NCBI RefSeq assembly: GCF_900187975.1
Contig: NZ_FZPC01000034.1
Span: 1 to 63,644 of the forward strand
From: Pseudomonas delhiensis
GTDB lineage: Bacteria; Pseudomonadota; Gammaproteobacteria; Pseudomonadales; Pseudomonadaceae
Length of the DNA: 63,644 bases
Direction: 5' to 3'
In this document: positions 1-10,526 of the stretch, piece after piece
Layout of the letters: each line of letters begins with the position of its first letter
How positions within the stretch are numbered: position 1 is the stretch's first letter
Program-made: the position numbers and the translations under genes
Notes under the pieces: model-generated
What the model saw: only the letters and a program-made list of their open reading frames with translations
Told to the model about the DNA's origin: nothing
Databases searched by the model: none

Positions 1-43
1 CTGGACGAACACGAGCGAAATGATCGATACCTGACGATGCGAG

Positions 44-81
44 TGTCACCCATGTGACTGAACTCATTTGTTACCCATGTG
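44..81. mobile_element. Possible insertion-sequence end (two direct repeats)
   Basis: Two 13-bp near-identical direct repeats, TGTCACCCATGTG (44-56) and TGTTACCCATGTG (69-81), lie 25 bp apart at the left edge. Spaced terminal repeats beginning with TG are typical of the ends of IS21-like elements. A short open stretch before the first repeat could be the tail of a transposase, but too little sequence is present to tell. This is a weak call made on the repeat pair alone. Confidence 0.25.
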
Positions 82-182
82 CTTGTCCTCTACATGCCCC
101 GCATACGGGCCCGATGGAGCCGGGCTACCCTCACGAATTCCCCCGCCACGGAGGCCCGCCCCGACAGCACGTCCCTGTGCTG

Positions 183-324
183 ATCGGGGCTCTAGCGACA
201 TCCATGTCGCATGACCTCCTGAGCGCCGGTTTCGCTCGGCCTTCTGAAGGGGCGTTCCGGTGCGCTCGGAGGTTTCTCTGGAAACCCGTAGGGCGCATAA
301 CGCCTACGGCGTTATGCGCCGTTT
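183..324 (+). repeat. 142-bp intergenic repeat, copy A (inverted partner at 43913-44053)
   Basis: This segment matches the reverse complement of 43913-44053 with four mismatches and one 1-base gap. It contains a 16-bp palindrome (GCGACAT-CC-ATGTCGC, 195-210). It ends in a perfect hairpin, GGCGCATAACGCC-TAC-GGCGTTATGCGCC (292-320). No protein is evident; the 114-codon open frame across it (54-398) runs through the repeat and is not credible as a gene. Confidence 0.9.
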
Positions 325-350
325 GCGTCGAACCTCGGTGCATTGGTCAA

Positions 351-660
351 CGGCGGATAACCGCGAACGGTTATTCGCCCTACGAGTTTGCCGGCTGACG
401 CTGCGTTATCCGTGCACGCCGAATGGCCCCCTCTCCCTTCAGGGAGAGGGTTGGGGAGAGGGGACGGACTTCGCTCGCGCACCTCTGCCAACCCTGACGC
501 CGCTCCCCCTCCCTAACCCTCCCCCGCAAGCGGGAGAGGGGACCGTTCGGCGCGATGCGGAACCATGAAGCTCCCGGTTCCCCGATTGGGTTCACCGGCC
601 GCGCCGGACGCCCCGGTGGCGCGGCCAACGGCGGATAACCGCGAACGGTTATGCGCCCTA
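351..660 (-). repeat. Composite REP-like repeat, inverted copy
   Basis: Reads as the reverse complement of the tandem repeats at 37842-38395. It has a GGCGGATAACCG-CGAA-CGGTTATTCGCC hairpin, a segment with CTCTCCCTTCAGGGAGAG, a CTCCCCCTCCCTAACCCTCCCCC tract (matching in pieces), and a CGCAAGCGGGAGAG piece. A second GGATAACCGCGAACGGTTATGCGCC hairpin lies at about 634-658. Noncoding; no promoter or terminator was identified in the 701 bases before the first gene. Confidence 0.75.
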
Positions 661-701
661 CGCCGGCGCTTTTCCTGCAACTGTAGGGCTCCGCCCCGGT
701 C

Positions 702-2369
702 CTACAGGCGGAACCGCTGCACCAGGCCGCTGAGGTCCACGGCCAGGCGCGACAGTTCGTGGCTGGCGGTGCTGGTCTGCTGCGAGCCGGCGGCGCTCTG
801 GTTGGACAGGTCGCGGATGTTGCCCAGGTTGGTCTCGATGTCGCGGGCCATGGCGGCCTGGTGTTCCACCGACTCGGCGATGCGCCGGTTGCGTTCGTCG
901 ATGCTGCGGGCGGCCTCGATTATCTGTGCCAGGGCGCGGTCGGCGGCACTGGCCTGGCCCTGGGTGTGGTCGGCCTGCTCGGCGCTGTGCTGCAGCGCCT
1001 CGACGGTGCGCCCGGTGCCCTGCTGGATGGCGCCGATCAGCTGTTCGATCTCGCGGGTGGAATCGCCGGTGCGCTTGGCCAGCGCGCGCACCTCGTCGGC
1101 CACCACCGAGAAGCCGCGCCCGGCCTCGCCGGCGCGGGCCGCCTCGATGGCGGCGTTGAGCGCCAGCAGGTTGGTCTGCTCGGCGACGTTGCGGATCACG
1201 TCCAGCACCTTGCTGATATCCAGCGTCTGCTCGGCCAGGCCGCGGGCCTGCTGCGCCGCGTGGCGCACGCCTTCGCCCAGCTCGCGCAGCGAGCCCAGGG
1301 TGGTGGCCAGCTGGCGCTGGCCGTCCAGGGCCTCGTCGTTGGAGCGCCGGGCCACCTCGGCGGTGCTTTGCGCGTGCTCGGCGACGTCGCCCACCGCCGC
1401 GCTCATCTGGCTCATGGCGCGGCTGACGTCGTCGATCTCGCCGTGCTGCTGGTGCAGGCCGCGGCTGCCTTCGTCCATCACCGCGCTCATCTGCTCGCTG
1501 GAGGTGGCCAGTTGCTCGGCGGCCTCGCCGATCTGGCGGATGGTGCCCTGCAGGTTGTCGCGCATGCGCCCCAGGCGCTCCAGCAGCATCGCAGCCTCGT
1601 CGCGGCCCTGGCTGTGCACGCCCTGGCTGAGGTCGCCGGCGGCGATGCGCTCGGCTACCTGCAGCGCCTCGGCCAGCGGCCGCACCAGGCTGCGCGTCAG
1701 CCGCCAGGCCAGCAGCAGGGTGACCAGCAGGGCGCCGCCCAGGGCCGCCCAGACGATGCGCAGGGCCCGGGCGTAGGCGCTGGCGGCCGCGCGGGTGGCG
1801 CTGTCCGCGGCCTGGCGGTTGAGCTCGCGCAGCAGCTGCACCTGGGTGTCGATGGCCTCGCCCTGCTGGTCGATGTTGGCGACCAGCAGGGTGCGCGCCT
1901 CGTCCAGCTTCTGCTGCTCCAGCAACTGCTGTTCCTCGCGGATGGTCTGGATGAACTGGCCGAAGGCCTGGTGCAGCGCCTCGATGGCGCCACGCTCGGT
2001 GTCGTCGCTGATCAGCGCCTGGTAGGCGCGGAATTCCTGTTCGATGTCCAGGGCCAACTGCTCGATGATCACCTTGTTGCCGCTGCGCACCATGGTCTCG
2101 GGGTTGGCCACCTGCTGCATGGAGCGCACGCGCAGCTGGGCGAGGTTGAGGGCGATGCTGTCGGCCAGGGCGATGCTCGGCAGCTGGTCGCCGTCGATGG
2201 CCTCGCCCTGGGCGCGGATGGCCGCCATCTGGTACAGGCAATAGGCGCCGACGCCGCCCAGCAGCGCGGCGCTGAACAGGAAGCAGAGCAGGGTGCGCTG
2301 GCCGATGCGCAGGCGCCGCAGGGGCTCCCAGCGGGCGAATCGGCCGAGGAGGGCTTGGGGTTTCTTCAT
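702..2369 (-). CDS. Methyl-accepting chemotaxis protein
   Basis: Inner-membrane chemoreceptor that signals ligand binding to the CheA kinase. A hydrophobic segment (about residues 24-47) and a second (about 205-223) flank a roughly 155-residue periplasmic part predicted to be helical, consistent with a four-helix-bundle sensor. A HAMP region follows at about 224-276, then a long coiled-coil signalling domain. The conserved hairpin tip is intact at about 390-430, with [18 protein letters not shown] and [15 protein letters not shown]. The start is ATG at 2369, although GTG directly before it (2372) is also possible; no clear ribosome binding site is seen. No che genes are nearby, so it is an orphan receptor. 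Ligand unknown. Confidence 0.93.
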   Translation of the reverse strand: MKKPQALLGRFARWEPLRRLRIGQRTLLCFLFSAALLGGVGAYCLYQMAAIRAQGEAIDGDQLPSIALADSIALNLAQLRVRSMQQVANPETMVRSGNKVIIEQLALDIEQEFRAYQALISDDTERGAIEALHQAFGQFIQTIREEQQLLEQQKLDEARTLLVANIDQQGEAIDTQVQLLRELNRQAADSATRAAASAYARALRIVWAALGGALLVTLLLAWRLTRSLVRPLAEALQVAERIAAGDLSQGVHSQGRDEAAMLLERLGRMRDNLQGTIRQIGEAAEQLATSSEQMSAVMDEGSRGLHQQHGEIDDVSRAMSQMSAAVGDVAEHAQSTAEVARRSNDEALDGQRQLATTLGSLRELGEGVRHAAQQARGLAEQTLDISKVLDVIRNVAEQTNLLALNAAIEAARAGEAGRGFSVVADEVRALAKRTGDSTREIEQLIGAIQQGTGRTVEALQHSAEQADHTQGQASAADRALAQIIEAARSIDERNRRIAESVEHQAAMARDIETNLGNIRDLSNQSAAGSQQTSTASHELSRLAVDLSGLVQRFRL

Positions 2370-2520
2370 CACGGGCTACCACGGGCTGCTGTGATGCTCT
2401 GGCGAGCGGGTTTCGGACGCGCAGAGCATATGAAAGCCGTGTGACAGTCTTGTGTAATGGCCAGGGGATATCACTGCCTGCGGCCGGGCAGATCATTGAT
2501 TCACCTGGGAAAAACGCCGT

Positions 2521-3486
2521 TCAGGCCGGGGCGGGCTGCTGCCGCGCGGAGTCCACCAGGTAGGCGGCGAGGCTGTCGTCCAGCTCGCCGTCGCGCAGCC
2601 AGCGCAGGGCGATGGGCCAGAGGCTGTCCTGGAAGCGGCTGTGGAAGAAGGCGAAGTGGCCGATGCCCTCCAGGCCCAGCGCCTGGGGCGGCAGGCGCAG
2701 GTGCAGGCAGCGGCTGTTGCGGTAGTAGGCCAGCAGGCGCTGGATGGCCGGGCCGGTGCCGAACTCGTCGTCGGTCACGCTCAGGGCCAGGGTGGCGCCG
2801 CGCAGGCCGGCGAAGCCCTCGGCCAGGCGCGAGCGTTCTTCCGCGCTCATGGCCTGCGGGCCGCGCCGGTAGGCGTCTTCGAAGCGCGGGCCGGGGTGCG
2901 TCCAGTCGCGCACCACGCCGTGGGGCGTGTCTTCCATCCAGCCCAGGCGCTTGGCCGGGAAGTAGCCGAACAGGCCGCTGAGCACCGGCATCGCCAGGTG
3001 CCACTTGAGCAGCATGCGCAGGCGCCGCCGCGGGGCGTAGTCGCGCCAGTGGGCGAACTGCGCGCCCATGCTGAACACGCGCTGGACGAGGTGGTTGGAG
3101 GGGGCCAGGCCCACCAGGAAGCCGCCGACGCTGTGGGCCACCACCAGGATCGGCTGCCGCGGGGCGTTGGCCGCGGCCCAGCGCAGGGCGCCCTCGAAGT
3201 CCAGGCGGCCCCAGTCCAGCCAACTGGCGGAGAAGCCGCGCAGCGAGGCCGGGCGCGAGCCGCCGATGCCGCGGTAGTCGTAGCAGAGCACGTCGAAGCC
3301 CTGGCCGTGCAGGTAGTCGGCGAAGCGCGCGTAGTAGTCGCCGCGCACCGAGGTGGCCGGGTTGACGATCACCAGCGGGCGCGGCTGCGCGGCCGCGTCG
3401 GCATGGCGCCAGAGGCGGCCCTGGAGCGGGTAGCCGTCGGCGGCGTCGAAGGTCAGTGGCAGGCCCATGGCGTTCTCTTTTTCCAT
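2521..3486 (-). CDS. Alpha/beta hydrolase family protein
   Basis: A 321-residue alpha/beta-hydrolase-fold protein without a signal peptide. The nucleophile elbow is AHSVGG (Ser about 119), slightly unlike the usual GxSxG. The oxyanion-side strand PLVIVNPATSVRGDYY precedes a CYDYRGIGGS turn, and a late GIGHFAFF segment probably supplies the catalytic histidine. It resembles the family of predicted hydrolases typified by COG4757; substrate unknown. An internal ATG at 3468 (MGLPL) is an alternative start. It is followed on the same strand by the chemoreceptor, 151 bases away, so cotranscription is uncertain. Confidence 0.8.
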   Translation of the reverse strand: MEKENAMGLPLTFDAADGYPLQGRLWRHADAAAQPRPLVIVNPATSVRGDYYARFADYLHGQGFDVLCYDYRGIGGSRPASLRGFSASWLDWGRLDFEGALRWAAANAPRQPILVVAHSVGGFLVGLAPSNHLVQRVFSMGAQFAHWRDYAPRRRLRMLLKWHLAMPVLSGLFGYFPAKRLGWMEDTPHGVVRDWTHPGPRFEDAYRRGPQAMSAEERSRLAEGFAGLRGATLALSVTDDEFGTGPAIQRLLAYYRNSRCLHLRLPPQALGLEGIGHFAFFHSRFQDSLWPIALRWLRDGELDDSLAAYLVDSARQQPAPA

Positions 3487-3878
3487 TGTGCAGGACGGAC
3501 TCTAGCGCTGGGCGATGGGGCGCTACCAGTACAGTTGCGGGAAAAAAACCGCCGCACCCATCCCGGGTGCGACCGGGGTTGGGGCGGCGGAGGCTGCAGA
3601 TCGGCAGCGGGGCGGTTGGCCTCGCTGATCCGGTTGATAGTGTGCGCTGGAGTGGGGTTGGGGGGTAGGTTCAGGTGGGGTGGGAAAAAGCGGTGCAGAG
3701 GGGTGTTTCGGCGTTAGCCGGCTAGCACAGAGATTACCGGCTGAAACCATTCCTTCTCTCGGCACGGACAAGCCCCCTCTCCCTTCAGGGCGGGGCGCGC
3801 AGCCGAGGGCTGGGGAGAGGGAGCGGACTCGCCCCAGTACACCGATACCACAGGAAGAACACCCACCAAGACCCCCCA
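3487..3878. other. Intergenic region with degenerate repeat fragment
   Basis: About 390 bases between the hydrolase start and the end of the LuxR-type gene. At about 3770-3832 there is a degenerate fragment of the window's composite repeat (CCCTCTCCCTTCAGGG...GGGGAGAGGGAGCGGACT). No convincing open frame, terminator or promoter was recognised. Confidence 0.5.
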
Positions 3879-6470
3879 TCAAGCCAACAACCCACTCGCC
3901 TTGGCCCGGGCCACGGCCTGGGTGCGTCTTTCCACTTCGAGCTTGATGTTGATGCGCCGGGCGTGGGTCTTCACCGTGTGCAGCGAGATTTCCAGTTGCT
4001 CGGCGATTTCCTGGTTGGAGCAGCCCTGGGCGATCAGTTCCAGCACTTCCAGTTCGCGCTGGCTGAGCATTTCCGCCGGCGCCGGCGCCGGCTGGGCTTC
4101 GGCGGTGCCCGGCGCGCGGTTGGCCGGGGCGAGGGCGGGGAGTTGCGCCAGCAGTTGCCGCGACCAGCTGGCGTCGTTGCGCTGCAGCCGGGCCAGGGGC
4201 CGCAGCAGGGACAGCCTGCGGCAGTCCTGCAGGGCTTCGCGCAGGTGTTCCTCGGCGGCCGCCTGGTCCAGGGCGTGGAGGGTCTCGGCCAGGCGCAGCT
4301 GGGTCTCGCAGGCCAGGCTGCGCAGGCCCAGGCGCTGGCAGTCGCGCTGCAGGGCCTGCAGTTCGTGGCTGGCGCGGGTGGTTTCGCCCAGCTCGTCGTG
4401 GGCCTGGGCCAGCAGCAGGCGTACGCGGTACTGCAGGTCGTAGAAGCCGGTGGGGGCCAGCAGCGGGTTGAGCCCCAGCTCGGCGAGCACGCCGAACAGT
4501 TCGTCGCGGGCCCTGGCCGGTTCGCCGCTGGCCAGGCACAGCCGGGCGCGGGCCAGGCGCAGCACTTCGCGGTAGCGGATCTCGGGGATGCACAGGCGCT
4601 GCATGCGCCGCTCGGCGGCCAGCAGCAGCTGGTGGGCGCGCTCTACCTCGCCGCGCTCGCAGGCCAGGCTGATCAGCGCGTGGTAGGCGTACAGCAGGTA
4701 GGCGTCCTGGCTTTCCTCGGCTTCGCGCAGGCCGCGCTGGAGCCCGGCCTCGGCGCCGGCGTCGTCGCCACGCAGGGCCAGCAGCTCGCCGCGCAGCACG
4801 TGCAGGCGGGCGCTCATGGGGCCGCCGTGGGCGTGCTTGCGCAACTCGGCGAGCATCTGCTCGGCGTAGTCCAGGGCGTGGCGGTGTTCGCCGGAAAGGG
4901 CCAGCAGGTGGATGTGCTCGACGCTGAGCAGGGCCTCGAAGCACAGGTTGGCGTGGCGCCGCGACAGGCGCAGGCCGGCCTGGCAGTGCTGGCGGGCGAC
5001 GGTCAGGTCGCCTTCGACCATGGCCTGCTGGGCCAGGGCCTGGTGGCAGAGGATGTGCTGGCCCCAGAAGCGTTCCTCCAGGTGCTGCAGGGCGTCGCTG
5101 CAGTTGCGCCGCGCGTCGGGCAGGGCGAACTGGCGTTGCAGCACGCCGAGGGTGGCCTGGTAGTGCGCCAGGCAGAGCCGCTGGCGGTGGGCGTCCGGCC
5201 GCGGCAGGAAGCGCGACAATCCCTGCAGGCAGGCCATGGCCTCGTCCAGGCGGGCGCAGAGGATCAGCGCCCAGGTCTCCAGGAGGATCAGCTTGGGGCT
5301 GGACTGCAGCAGGCCCTCGGGCAGCTCGTCGCGCCAGCGCAGCAGTTGCACGGCGCTGTGCTCGACCATCATCTGGTCGCTGTTGGCGTCCTGCAGCAGC
5401 GCCACGGCCCGTTCGATGGAGCCGGCGGCCAGGGCCAGCTGGGTGGCCTGGCGCAGGTCGCCGTGCTCGGCGAACCACTGGCTGGCGGCCAGCAGGGCGT
5501 CGGCGGGCGGCGCTTCGTCGCGGGCCTGGCGCAGCAGCTCGGCGAGCGGCGGCCAGAGCGCGAACCAGCCGCTGCCTTCGTCCAGGCGCCGGAGCAGCTG
5601 CATCTGCTCCAGCTGCGCGAAGGCCGCTTCGCCCACCGGCGCCAGGTGCCGGCACAGCCCGGCCTTGAAGCGGGGCAGGTGGGCCAGCACCCGCAGGGCC
5701 TCGCGCAGCGGCGCCGGCAGCGGGGCGAGCACTTCGCGGCGCAGGTAGTCGTGCAGCAGGCCGCCGCCGGCCTCGGGCCAGCGCAGGCGGCCCTGCAGGG
5801 CGAGCAGGCCGAGCAGGGCCGGCCAGCCGGCGCTGCGGCCGAGCAGCTCGTCGGCCTCGTCCTCGGCCGCTTCGGCCGGCTGCTTGCGCAGCAGCTGTTC
5901 CAGTTCGTCGCGGTCCAGCGCCAGGTCGGCGGCGCCCAGTTCCAGCAACTCGCCCTGCAGCAGCAGGCGCGGCAGGTTCCAGTCCGGGCGGCGGCGGGCG
6001 CCGATCCACCAGCGGATGTCGGCGGCGCTGTTCTCCAGCAGCCCGGCCACGCAGGCGTCCAGTTCGGCGTCGGCCTGGCGCGGGTAGTCGTCCAGCACTA
6101 TCCAGAGCGGCTGCGGGCCGCCTTCCAGCAGGCGCTGCAGGTCGTCCTGCCAGTTCCGCGCGGCGGGGTCGAGGTCCAGCACTATGGCCAGGCGGCTGAG
6201 CAAGGCGTCCGCGCTCAGCGCCCGGCCGCGCAGGTCGAGCCAGGCGACGCGCCCGCGGGGGCCGGCCTGGCGCGCGCATTCGTTGAGCAGCACGCTCTTG
6301 CCGAAGCCGGCGGGGGCGTGCAGCAGGTTCACCCGCTGGCGTCCGCCGAGCAGGCGCTGCAACAGGCGCGGCCGCGCCAGGTGGCGGGCCGGCAGCAGCG
6401 GCAGCGCCCCGCTCAGGGGGCGGGGGGCGGTGCGGCTGGCGATGGCGTGGACGCTGGGGTGCGGGTTCAT
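3879..6470 (-). CDS. MalT/AlkS-like LuxR-family ATP-dependent regulator
   Basis: An 863-residue transcription activator of the large ATP-binding (STAND-type) LuxR class. A Walker A motif APAGFGKS lies near residues 52-59 and a Walker B-like LWIVLDDYP near 122-130. These are followed by a long alpha-helical, TPR-like central region rich in Leu, Ala and Arg. A C-terminal GerE/LuxR helix-turn-helix spans about 802-863 ([14 protein letters not shown], then [12 protein letters not shown]). Members usually sense a small catabolic inducer; AlkS and MalT are the known models. It lies 58 bases downstream of the amidase on the same strand, so it may control that operon or the acyl-CoA synthetase operon further upstream. 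Inducer unknown. Confidence 0.9.
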   Translation of the reverse strand: MNPHPSVHAIASRTAPRPLSGALPLLPARHLARPRLLQRLLGGRQRVNLLHAPAGFGKSVLLNECARQAGPRGRVAWLDLRGRALSADALLSRLAIVLDLDPAARNWQDDLQRLLEGGPQPLWIVLDDYPRQADAELDACVAGLLENSAADIRWWIGARRRPDWNLPRLLLQGELLELGAADLALDRDELEQLLRKQPAEAAEDEADELLGRSAGWPALLGLLALQGRLRWPEAGGGLLHDYLRREVLAPLPAPLREALRVLAHLPRFKAGLCRHLAPVGEAAFAQLEQMQLLRRLDEGSGWFALWPPLAELLRQARDEAPPADALLAASQWFAEHGDLRQATQLALAAGSIERAVALLQDANSDQMMVEHSAVQLLRWRDELPEGLLQSSPKLILLETWALILCARLDEAMACLQGLSRFLPRPDAHRQRLCLAHYQATLGVLQRQFALPDARRNCSDALQHLEERFWGQHILCHQALAQQAMVEGDLTVARQHCQAGLRLSRRHANLCFEALLSVEHIHLLALSGEHRHALDYAEQMLAELRKHAHGGPMSARLHVLRGELLALRGDDAGAEAGLQRGLREAEESQDAYLLYAYHALISLACERGEVERAHQLLLAAERRMQRLCIPEIRYREVLRLARARLCLASGEPARARDELFGVLAELGLNPLLAPTGFYDLQYRVRLLLAQAHDELGETTRASHELQALQRDCQRLGLRSLACETQLRLAETLHALDQAAAEEHLREALQDCRRLSLLRPLARLQRNDASWSRQLLAQLPALAPANRAPGTAEAQPAPAPAEMLSQRELEVLELIAQGCSNQEIAEQLEISLHTVKTHARRINIKLEVERRTQAVARAKASGLLA

Positions 6471-6528
6471 CTGCGAGGCTCCTGGCCCCGGACCTGGCCG
6501 GGGCGGCGTTGCGGGTACGGTGGCCGGC

Positions 6529-7965
6529 TCAGCCGCGCAGCGGCGGCAGGCGGGAGGCCCAGGGGCGGGCCCGTTCGAGTTCCGCGGCGAGGCGGAACAG
6601 GGTGCCTTCGTCGCCCAGGCGCGCGGCGAACTGCACGCCGATGGGCGTGCCGCCCTCGGTCCAGTACAGCGGCACGCTCATGGCCGGCTGGCCGGTGGCG
6701 TTGTAGATCGAGGTGAAGGCCGCAAGGGGCGCGGAACGGCCGAAGTAGCTGTCGATGGGCTCGCCCTCCCGGTAGGCCAGCTCGCCGATGGCGCCCGGCG
6801 GGCAGGCCAGGGTCGGGCTGAGGATCAGGTCGTAGTGCTCGTGGAAGGCGGCGATTTCCCGCGCCATGCGTTGCAGGGTGCGCTGGGCCAGGACGTAGTC
6901 GGTGGCGCTGACCTGGCCGGCGAGCCCGACCAGCACGCGGGTCAGCGGCTCGATGTCGGTGGCCCCGGCCGAGTGGCCTACCTGCTGCTCCAGGCTGCGC
7001 AGGTGCAGCGCCGCGGAGACCACGAAGAGGCGGACGAAGGCCTGGCCGAGGGCGGGCACGTCGGACACCGTCGGCGCCTCGTCGTTGACCTCGTGGCCCA
7101 GTTCGCGGCAGAGCCGGGCGGCCGATTCCAGCGCGGCCTGGCAGTCCGGGTGCACCGCGACGCCGGTGAACGGCGTGCGCAGCAGGCCGATGCGCAGGCG
7201 GCGGTGCGGTGCGTCGATTTCCTGCAGGTAGGGGCGGCTCCTGGGCGGGGCCAGGTAGGGCGCGCCATGGTCCGGCGCCGAGGTGGCGTCCAGCAGGGCG
7301 GCGCTGTCGCGCACCGAGATCGAGCAGCAGTGCTCGGCGGGCAGGCCGCCGGTGCCTTCGCCGACCTTGGGCCCCACCGGGTTGCGCCCGCGGCTGGGCT
7401 TGAGGCCGAACACCCCGCAGGCCGAGGCGGGAATGCGGATGGAGCCGCCGATGTCGCTGGCATGGGCCATGGGCACCAGGCGCGCGGCCACCGCGGCGGC
7501 GGCCCCGCCGCTGGAGCCGCCGGCGGAGAGCGCGAGGTTCCAGGGGTTGAGGCAGGGGCCGAACGCCGCCGGCTCGGTGGCCGGGGTGATGCCGAATTCC
7601 GGGGTGTTGCTGCGGCCGACGGTGATCAGGCCGGCGGCGCGGTAGCGGCGCACCAGCTCGGTGTCGTGGTCGGCGCGGTTGTGCACGCCCAGGCGGCTGC
7701 CGTAGGACAGCGGCTGGCCGGCCTCGGCGCCGCCGGCCAGGTCCTTGAGCAGGAAGGGCACGCCGCGGAAGGGGCCGCCGGGCAGCGGGCCGCGGGCCCG
7801 TGCGCGGGCCTGTTCGAACTGGCGCCAGATCACCGCGTTGAGCGCGGGGTCGTGCCGTTCGATGCGGGCGATGGCGGCGTCCACCAGTTCCAGCGGGGTG
7901 ACTTCGCCACGGGTGACCAGTTGCGCCTGGGCGGTGGCGTCGAGCAGATGCAGCGAATCGTTCAT
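6529..7965 (-). CDS. Amidase (amidase-signature family)
   Basis: A 478-residue cytoplasmic amidase hydrolysing C-N amide bonds. The Ser-cisSer-Lys triad is complete: Lys about 74 in FLLKDLAGG, cis-Ser about 151 in SAGGSSGG, and the nucleophile Ser about 175 in [10 protein letters not shown]. Length is normal for the family. Its ATG overlaps the stop of the upstream DUF2817 gene in an ATGA junction, so the two are translationally coupled and probably act in one pathway. The substrate cannot be read from sequence; the neighbouring M14-like hydrolase and organic-anion-type transporter suggest an imported amide or peptide-like compound. Confidence 0.92.
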   Translation of the reverse strand: MNDSLHLLDATAQAQLVTRGEVTPLELVDAAIARIERHDPALNAVIWRQFEQARARARGPLPGGPFRGVPFLLKDLAGGAEAGQPLSYGSRLGVHNRADHDTELVRRYRAAGLITVGRSNTPEFGITPATEPAAFGPCLNPWNLALSAGGSSGGAAAAVAARLVPMAHASDIGGSIRIPASACGVFGLKPSRGRNPVGPKVGEGTGGLPAEHCCSISVRDSAALLDATSAPDHGAPYLAPPRSRPYLQEIDAPHRRLRIGLLRTPFTGVAVHPDCQAALESAARLCRELGHEVNDEAPTVSDVPALGQAFVRLFVVSAALHLRSLEQQVGHSAGATDIEPLTRVLVGLAGQVSATDYVLAQRTLQRMAREIAAFHEHYDLILSPTLACPPGAIGELAYREGEPIDSYFGRSAPLAAFTSIYNATGQPAMSVPLYWTEGGTPIGVQFAARLGDEGTLFRLAAELERARPWASRLPPLRG

Positions 7966-9065
7966 GGGCGGGCTCCCGGTTGGCCGGCCAGGCCGTCCAG
8001 GGCCTGGAAGGCGGCGTCCAGCGCCTGTTCGACGACGCGCCGCTTCCAGTGGTCGGTGTCGACGTAGAAGGCGTCGCGCAGGCGCTGCTTGATGGCCGCG
8101 GCGGTGGCGGCGTCGGTTTCGGGGTGGTTGCTCAGCCACTGGTCGGCGCGCAGGGCCATCAGCACGTCCTCCGACGGCAGGGTGCCGTACTCCAGGCCGA
8201 TGCCGGTGTATTCGGCCTGGGGGCATGCCTGGTAGGCCAGGTGCCACATGTTGCCGGCCAGTTCGGCGGACACGCAGCCGTCCTCGTACAGCGAGGTCAC
8301 GTCCGCGCCCCACCAGGCGCGGGCCCGGGCCAGGCCGGCGGCGTCGCCGGGGCGGGCGTGGGCGATGCGCTCGCCGTGGCCGCAGGGGCCCAGGGCGGTG
8401 TGCAGGTCGATCCAGCCCAGGCGCGCGCAGCGGCTGGCGTGTTCACCCAGTATCGCGCGCAGGGCGAGGTTGCTCCAGGTCGGCGCGTTGCCGCCGTAGA
8501 ACAGGCCGTCGGGGTACTGGTACTGGCCGCCGCTGATGGCCTGCTGTATGGCCCGCGGGCCGTGTTCGGCGAGGTAGGCGTAGAGCGCTTCGTCGGCCTC
8601 GGGGGCCGGCCAGGTGTCCGGCACCAGGGCCCGGGCGAGCGCGTCGTAGCCCGGGTTGGCGGGCAGGGGGCCGGCGAAGTCCTGGAAGTTGCGGTTCAGG
8701 TCGACGTTCTCGTGGGTCCAGCGGCGCCACCAGGAGAAGCCCCAGGGGTTGATGCCGTGGATGTACAGCACCGCCACGCCGGCGGCCTTCGCCCGCTGGT
8801 GGAAGCCCGGGTCGTCGAGCAGGGCGTTCTGCACGCCGGAGCCGCAGAAGCCCTCGACGCCATGGCAGGCGCTGCTGACGATGAGCAGGGCCTGGGCGTC
8901 GGCGGCGCCGAAGCGCGCCACGTCCACGGCCAGTTGCTCGTCGTCGCGGCCGGGCAGGGGGTGGACGTGGCTGCTGGCCTGAAGGCCGGCGGCGCGGGCG
9001 CGGGCGAGGAACTGCCGGCGGGCCTGGCGATAGTCCTGGGCGAAGTATTCGGAAGGGTTGCTCAC
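7962..9065 (-). CDS. DUF2817 / M14-like zinc carboxypeptidase family protein
   Basis: A 367-residue protein with a metallo-carboxypeptidase-like site. HGVE at residues 68-71 (in SSACHGVEGFCGSG) fits the zinc-binding HxxE pair, NVDLNRNF resembles the M14 substrate-binding motif, and IDLHTALG probably gives the third metal ligand. GLEYGT may hold the catalytic glutamate. There is no signal peptide, so it acts in the cytoplasm. The start is a GTG with GAGGAG seven bases upstream. It sits 17 bases after the MFS transporter gene and overlaps the amidase by four bases. Known DUF2817 proteins are predicted hydrolases or deacylases; substrate unknown. Confidence 0.85.
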   Translation of the reverse strand: MSNPSEYFAQDYRQARRQFLARARAAGLQASSHVHPLPGRDDEQLAVDVARFGAADAQALLIVSSACHGVEGFCGSGVQNALLDDPGFHQRAKAAGVAVLYIHGINPWGFSWWRRWTHENVDLNRNFQDFAGPLPANPGYDALARALVPDTWPAPEADEALYAYLAEHGPRAIQQAISGGQYQYPDGLFYGGNAPTWSNLALRAILGEHASRCARLGWIDLHTALGPCGHGERIAHARPGDAAGLARARAWWGADVTSLYEDGCVSAELAGNMWHLAYQACPQAEYTGIGLEYGTLPSEDVLMALRADQWLSNHPETDAATAAAIKQRLRDAFYVDTDHWKRRVVEQALDAAFQALDGLAGQPGARP

Positions 9066-9082
9066 GGGTGTCTCCTCGGGGT

Positions 9083-10438
9083 TCAGGCCGGCCGTCCGCT
9101 GTTCGCCAGGGCCTTGCGCATGCCCAGCGCCATGGCCAGGGCGGCGATCATGAACAGCGCGCAGAGCAGGTAGATGGCGTCGTCCAGGCTGCCGGTGCGG
9201 GCCTTGATGGCGCCGACCACGGCCGGGCTGATGCCGGCGACGCTGGCCAGAGTGTTGACCAGGGCGATGCCGACGGCGGCGCGCTCGCGTTCCAGGTAGC
9301 GGGTGACCATGGCCCAGAACACCGGGGTGGCCGCCACCAGGGCCGAGCCGCCGGCGGTGATGGCGACAAGCGTCCAGGCCAGGCTGCCGTTGCCGATGGC
9401 CCAGGCCAGCAGCAGGAAGCCGGCGCTGGCGGCCATGAAGGCCGCGGTCCAGTGCAGGCGCTGTTCGTTGCGGCGGTCGGAGCGGCGGCCGTACCAGAAC
9501 ATGGCGAACAGCGCGAAGACGTTGGGGACGACCGCGTACAGGCCGACCAGCTGCAGGTCGGCCACGCCCAGCTCGCGGATGATGGTCGGCGTCCAGAAGG
9601 CCAGGAAGTAGCCGGCGCAGCCGGAGACGAAGGCGCCGAAGGCCAGCAGGTAGATGCGCGGGTCGCGCAGCACCGCGGCCAGCGCGCCCTTGCCGTGGCC
9701 GCCGCTGGCCTCGCCGTCGCTGGCCGCGCCCTGCAGGCCCTGGCGCAGCAGCTCGCGCTCGTCCGCGCTCAGCCATTTGGCGTCCTGCGGGCCGTTGGGC
9801 AGCAGCCATAGCACCAGCAGGCCGAGCAGCACCGTGGGCATGCCTTCGATGAAGAACATCCACTGCCAGCCTTCCCAGCCATGCAGCCCGTGCATGTTCT
9901 TCAGGATCCAGCCCGACACCGGGCTGGTGATGAAGGCCGCGGCCACCTGGGCCATGCAGAACAGCGCCAGCACCCGGGCGCGGCGCTGCGGCGGGTACCA
10001 GAAGGTGAGGTAGAGGACGATGCCGGGGAAGAAGCCGGCCTCGAACACCCCGAGCAGGAAGCGCACCAGGTAGAACTGGGTGGGCGTGGTGACCAGCAGC
10101 GTGGCGCTGGAGGCCAGGCCCCAGAGCAGCATGATGCGCATGATGGTCAGGCGCGCGCCGATACGCTGCAGGAGCATGTTGCTGGGCACTTCGAAGAGCA
10201 CGTAGCCGACGAAGAACATGGCCGCGCCCAGGCCGTAGACGGCATCGCTGAAGCCCAGCGAGGTCTTCATCTGCAGCTGGGCGAAGCCGATGTTCGCGCG
10301 GTCGATGAAGTTCAGCAGGTAGCAGATGAACAGGAAGGGGATGAGGCGGCGGGTGATCCTGGCATAGACGGCTTCGACGTTGCCGTGGGGCGCCAGGCCG
10401 CTTTGCGCCGCCGCGGGCGCGCTGATGAGTGTGGACAT
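9083..10438 (-). CDS. MFS transporter, anion:cation symporter (tartrate/phthalate-like)
   Basis: A 451-residue, 12-helix major facilitator protein of the inner membrane. Sequence such as NFIDRANIGFAQ after the first helix, GVFEAGFFPGIVLYLTFWYP in helix 5 and the GWQWMFFIEGMP segment are characteristic of the ACS family, which imports organic acids (tartrate, phthalate, 4-hydroxyphenylacetate and similar). The ATG start has GGAG upstream and avoids an implausible N-terminal extension. It is the first gene of the transporter-DUF2817-amidase operon and probably imports its substrate. The acyl-lipid operon ends 88 bases upstream. Confidence 0.9.
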   Translation of the reverse strand: MSTLISAPAAAQSGLAPHGNVEAVYARITRRLIPFLFICYLLNFIDRANIGFAQLQMKTSLGFSDAVYGLGAAMFFVGYVLFEVPSNMLLQRIGARLTIMRIMLLWGLASSATLLVTTPTQFYLVRFLLGVFEAGFFPGIVLYLTFWYPPQRRARVLALFCMAQVAAAFITSPVSGWILKNMHGLHGWEGWQWMFFIEGMPTVLLGLLVLWLLPNGPQDAKWLSADERELLRQGLQGAASDGEASGGHGKGALAAVLRDPRIYLLAFGAFVSGCAGYFLAFWTPTIIRELGVADLQLVGLYAVVPNVFALFAMFWYGRRSDRRNEQRLHWTAAFMAASAGFLLLAWAIGNGSLAWTLVAITAGGSALVAATPVFWAMVTRYLERERAAVGIALVNTLASVAGISPAVVGAIKARTGSLDDAIYLLCALFMIAALAMALGMRKALANSGRPA

Positions 10439-10526
10439 GCGAGGCTCCGGGGGAGGGGCGACCACGGGGTGCCGGCCGCCGCGCCTGGCCCTTGTGGGGC
10501 CGCCGCGCGGCGGACCGGCGCCGGGA

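Noticed and set aside
54..398. A 114-codon open frame at the left edge
   Set aside because: It runs through the 142-bp repeat and REP hairpins and has no family features.
3963..6716. A 917-codon plus-strand open frame opposite the MalT-like gene
   Set aside because: Gln/Ala/Gly-rich shadow of the LuxR-type coding strand; the minus strand has Walker motifs and a helix-turn-helix.
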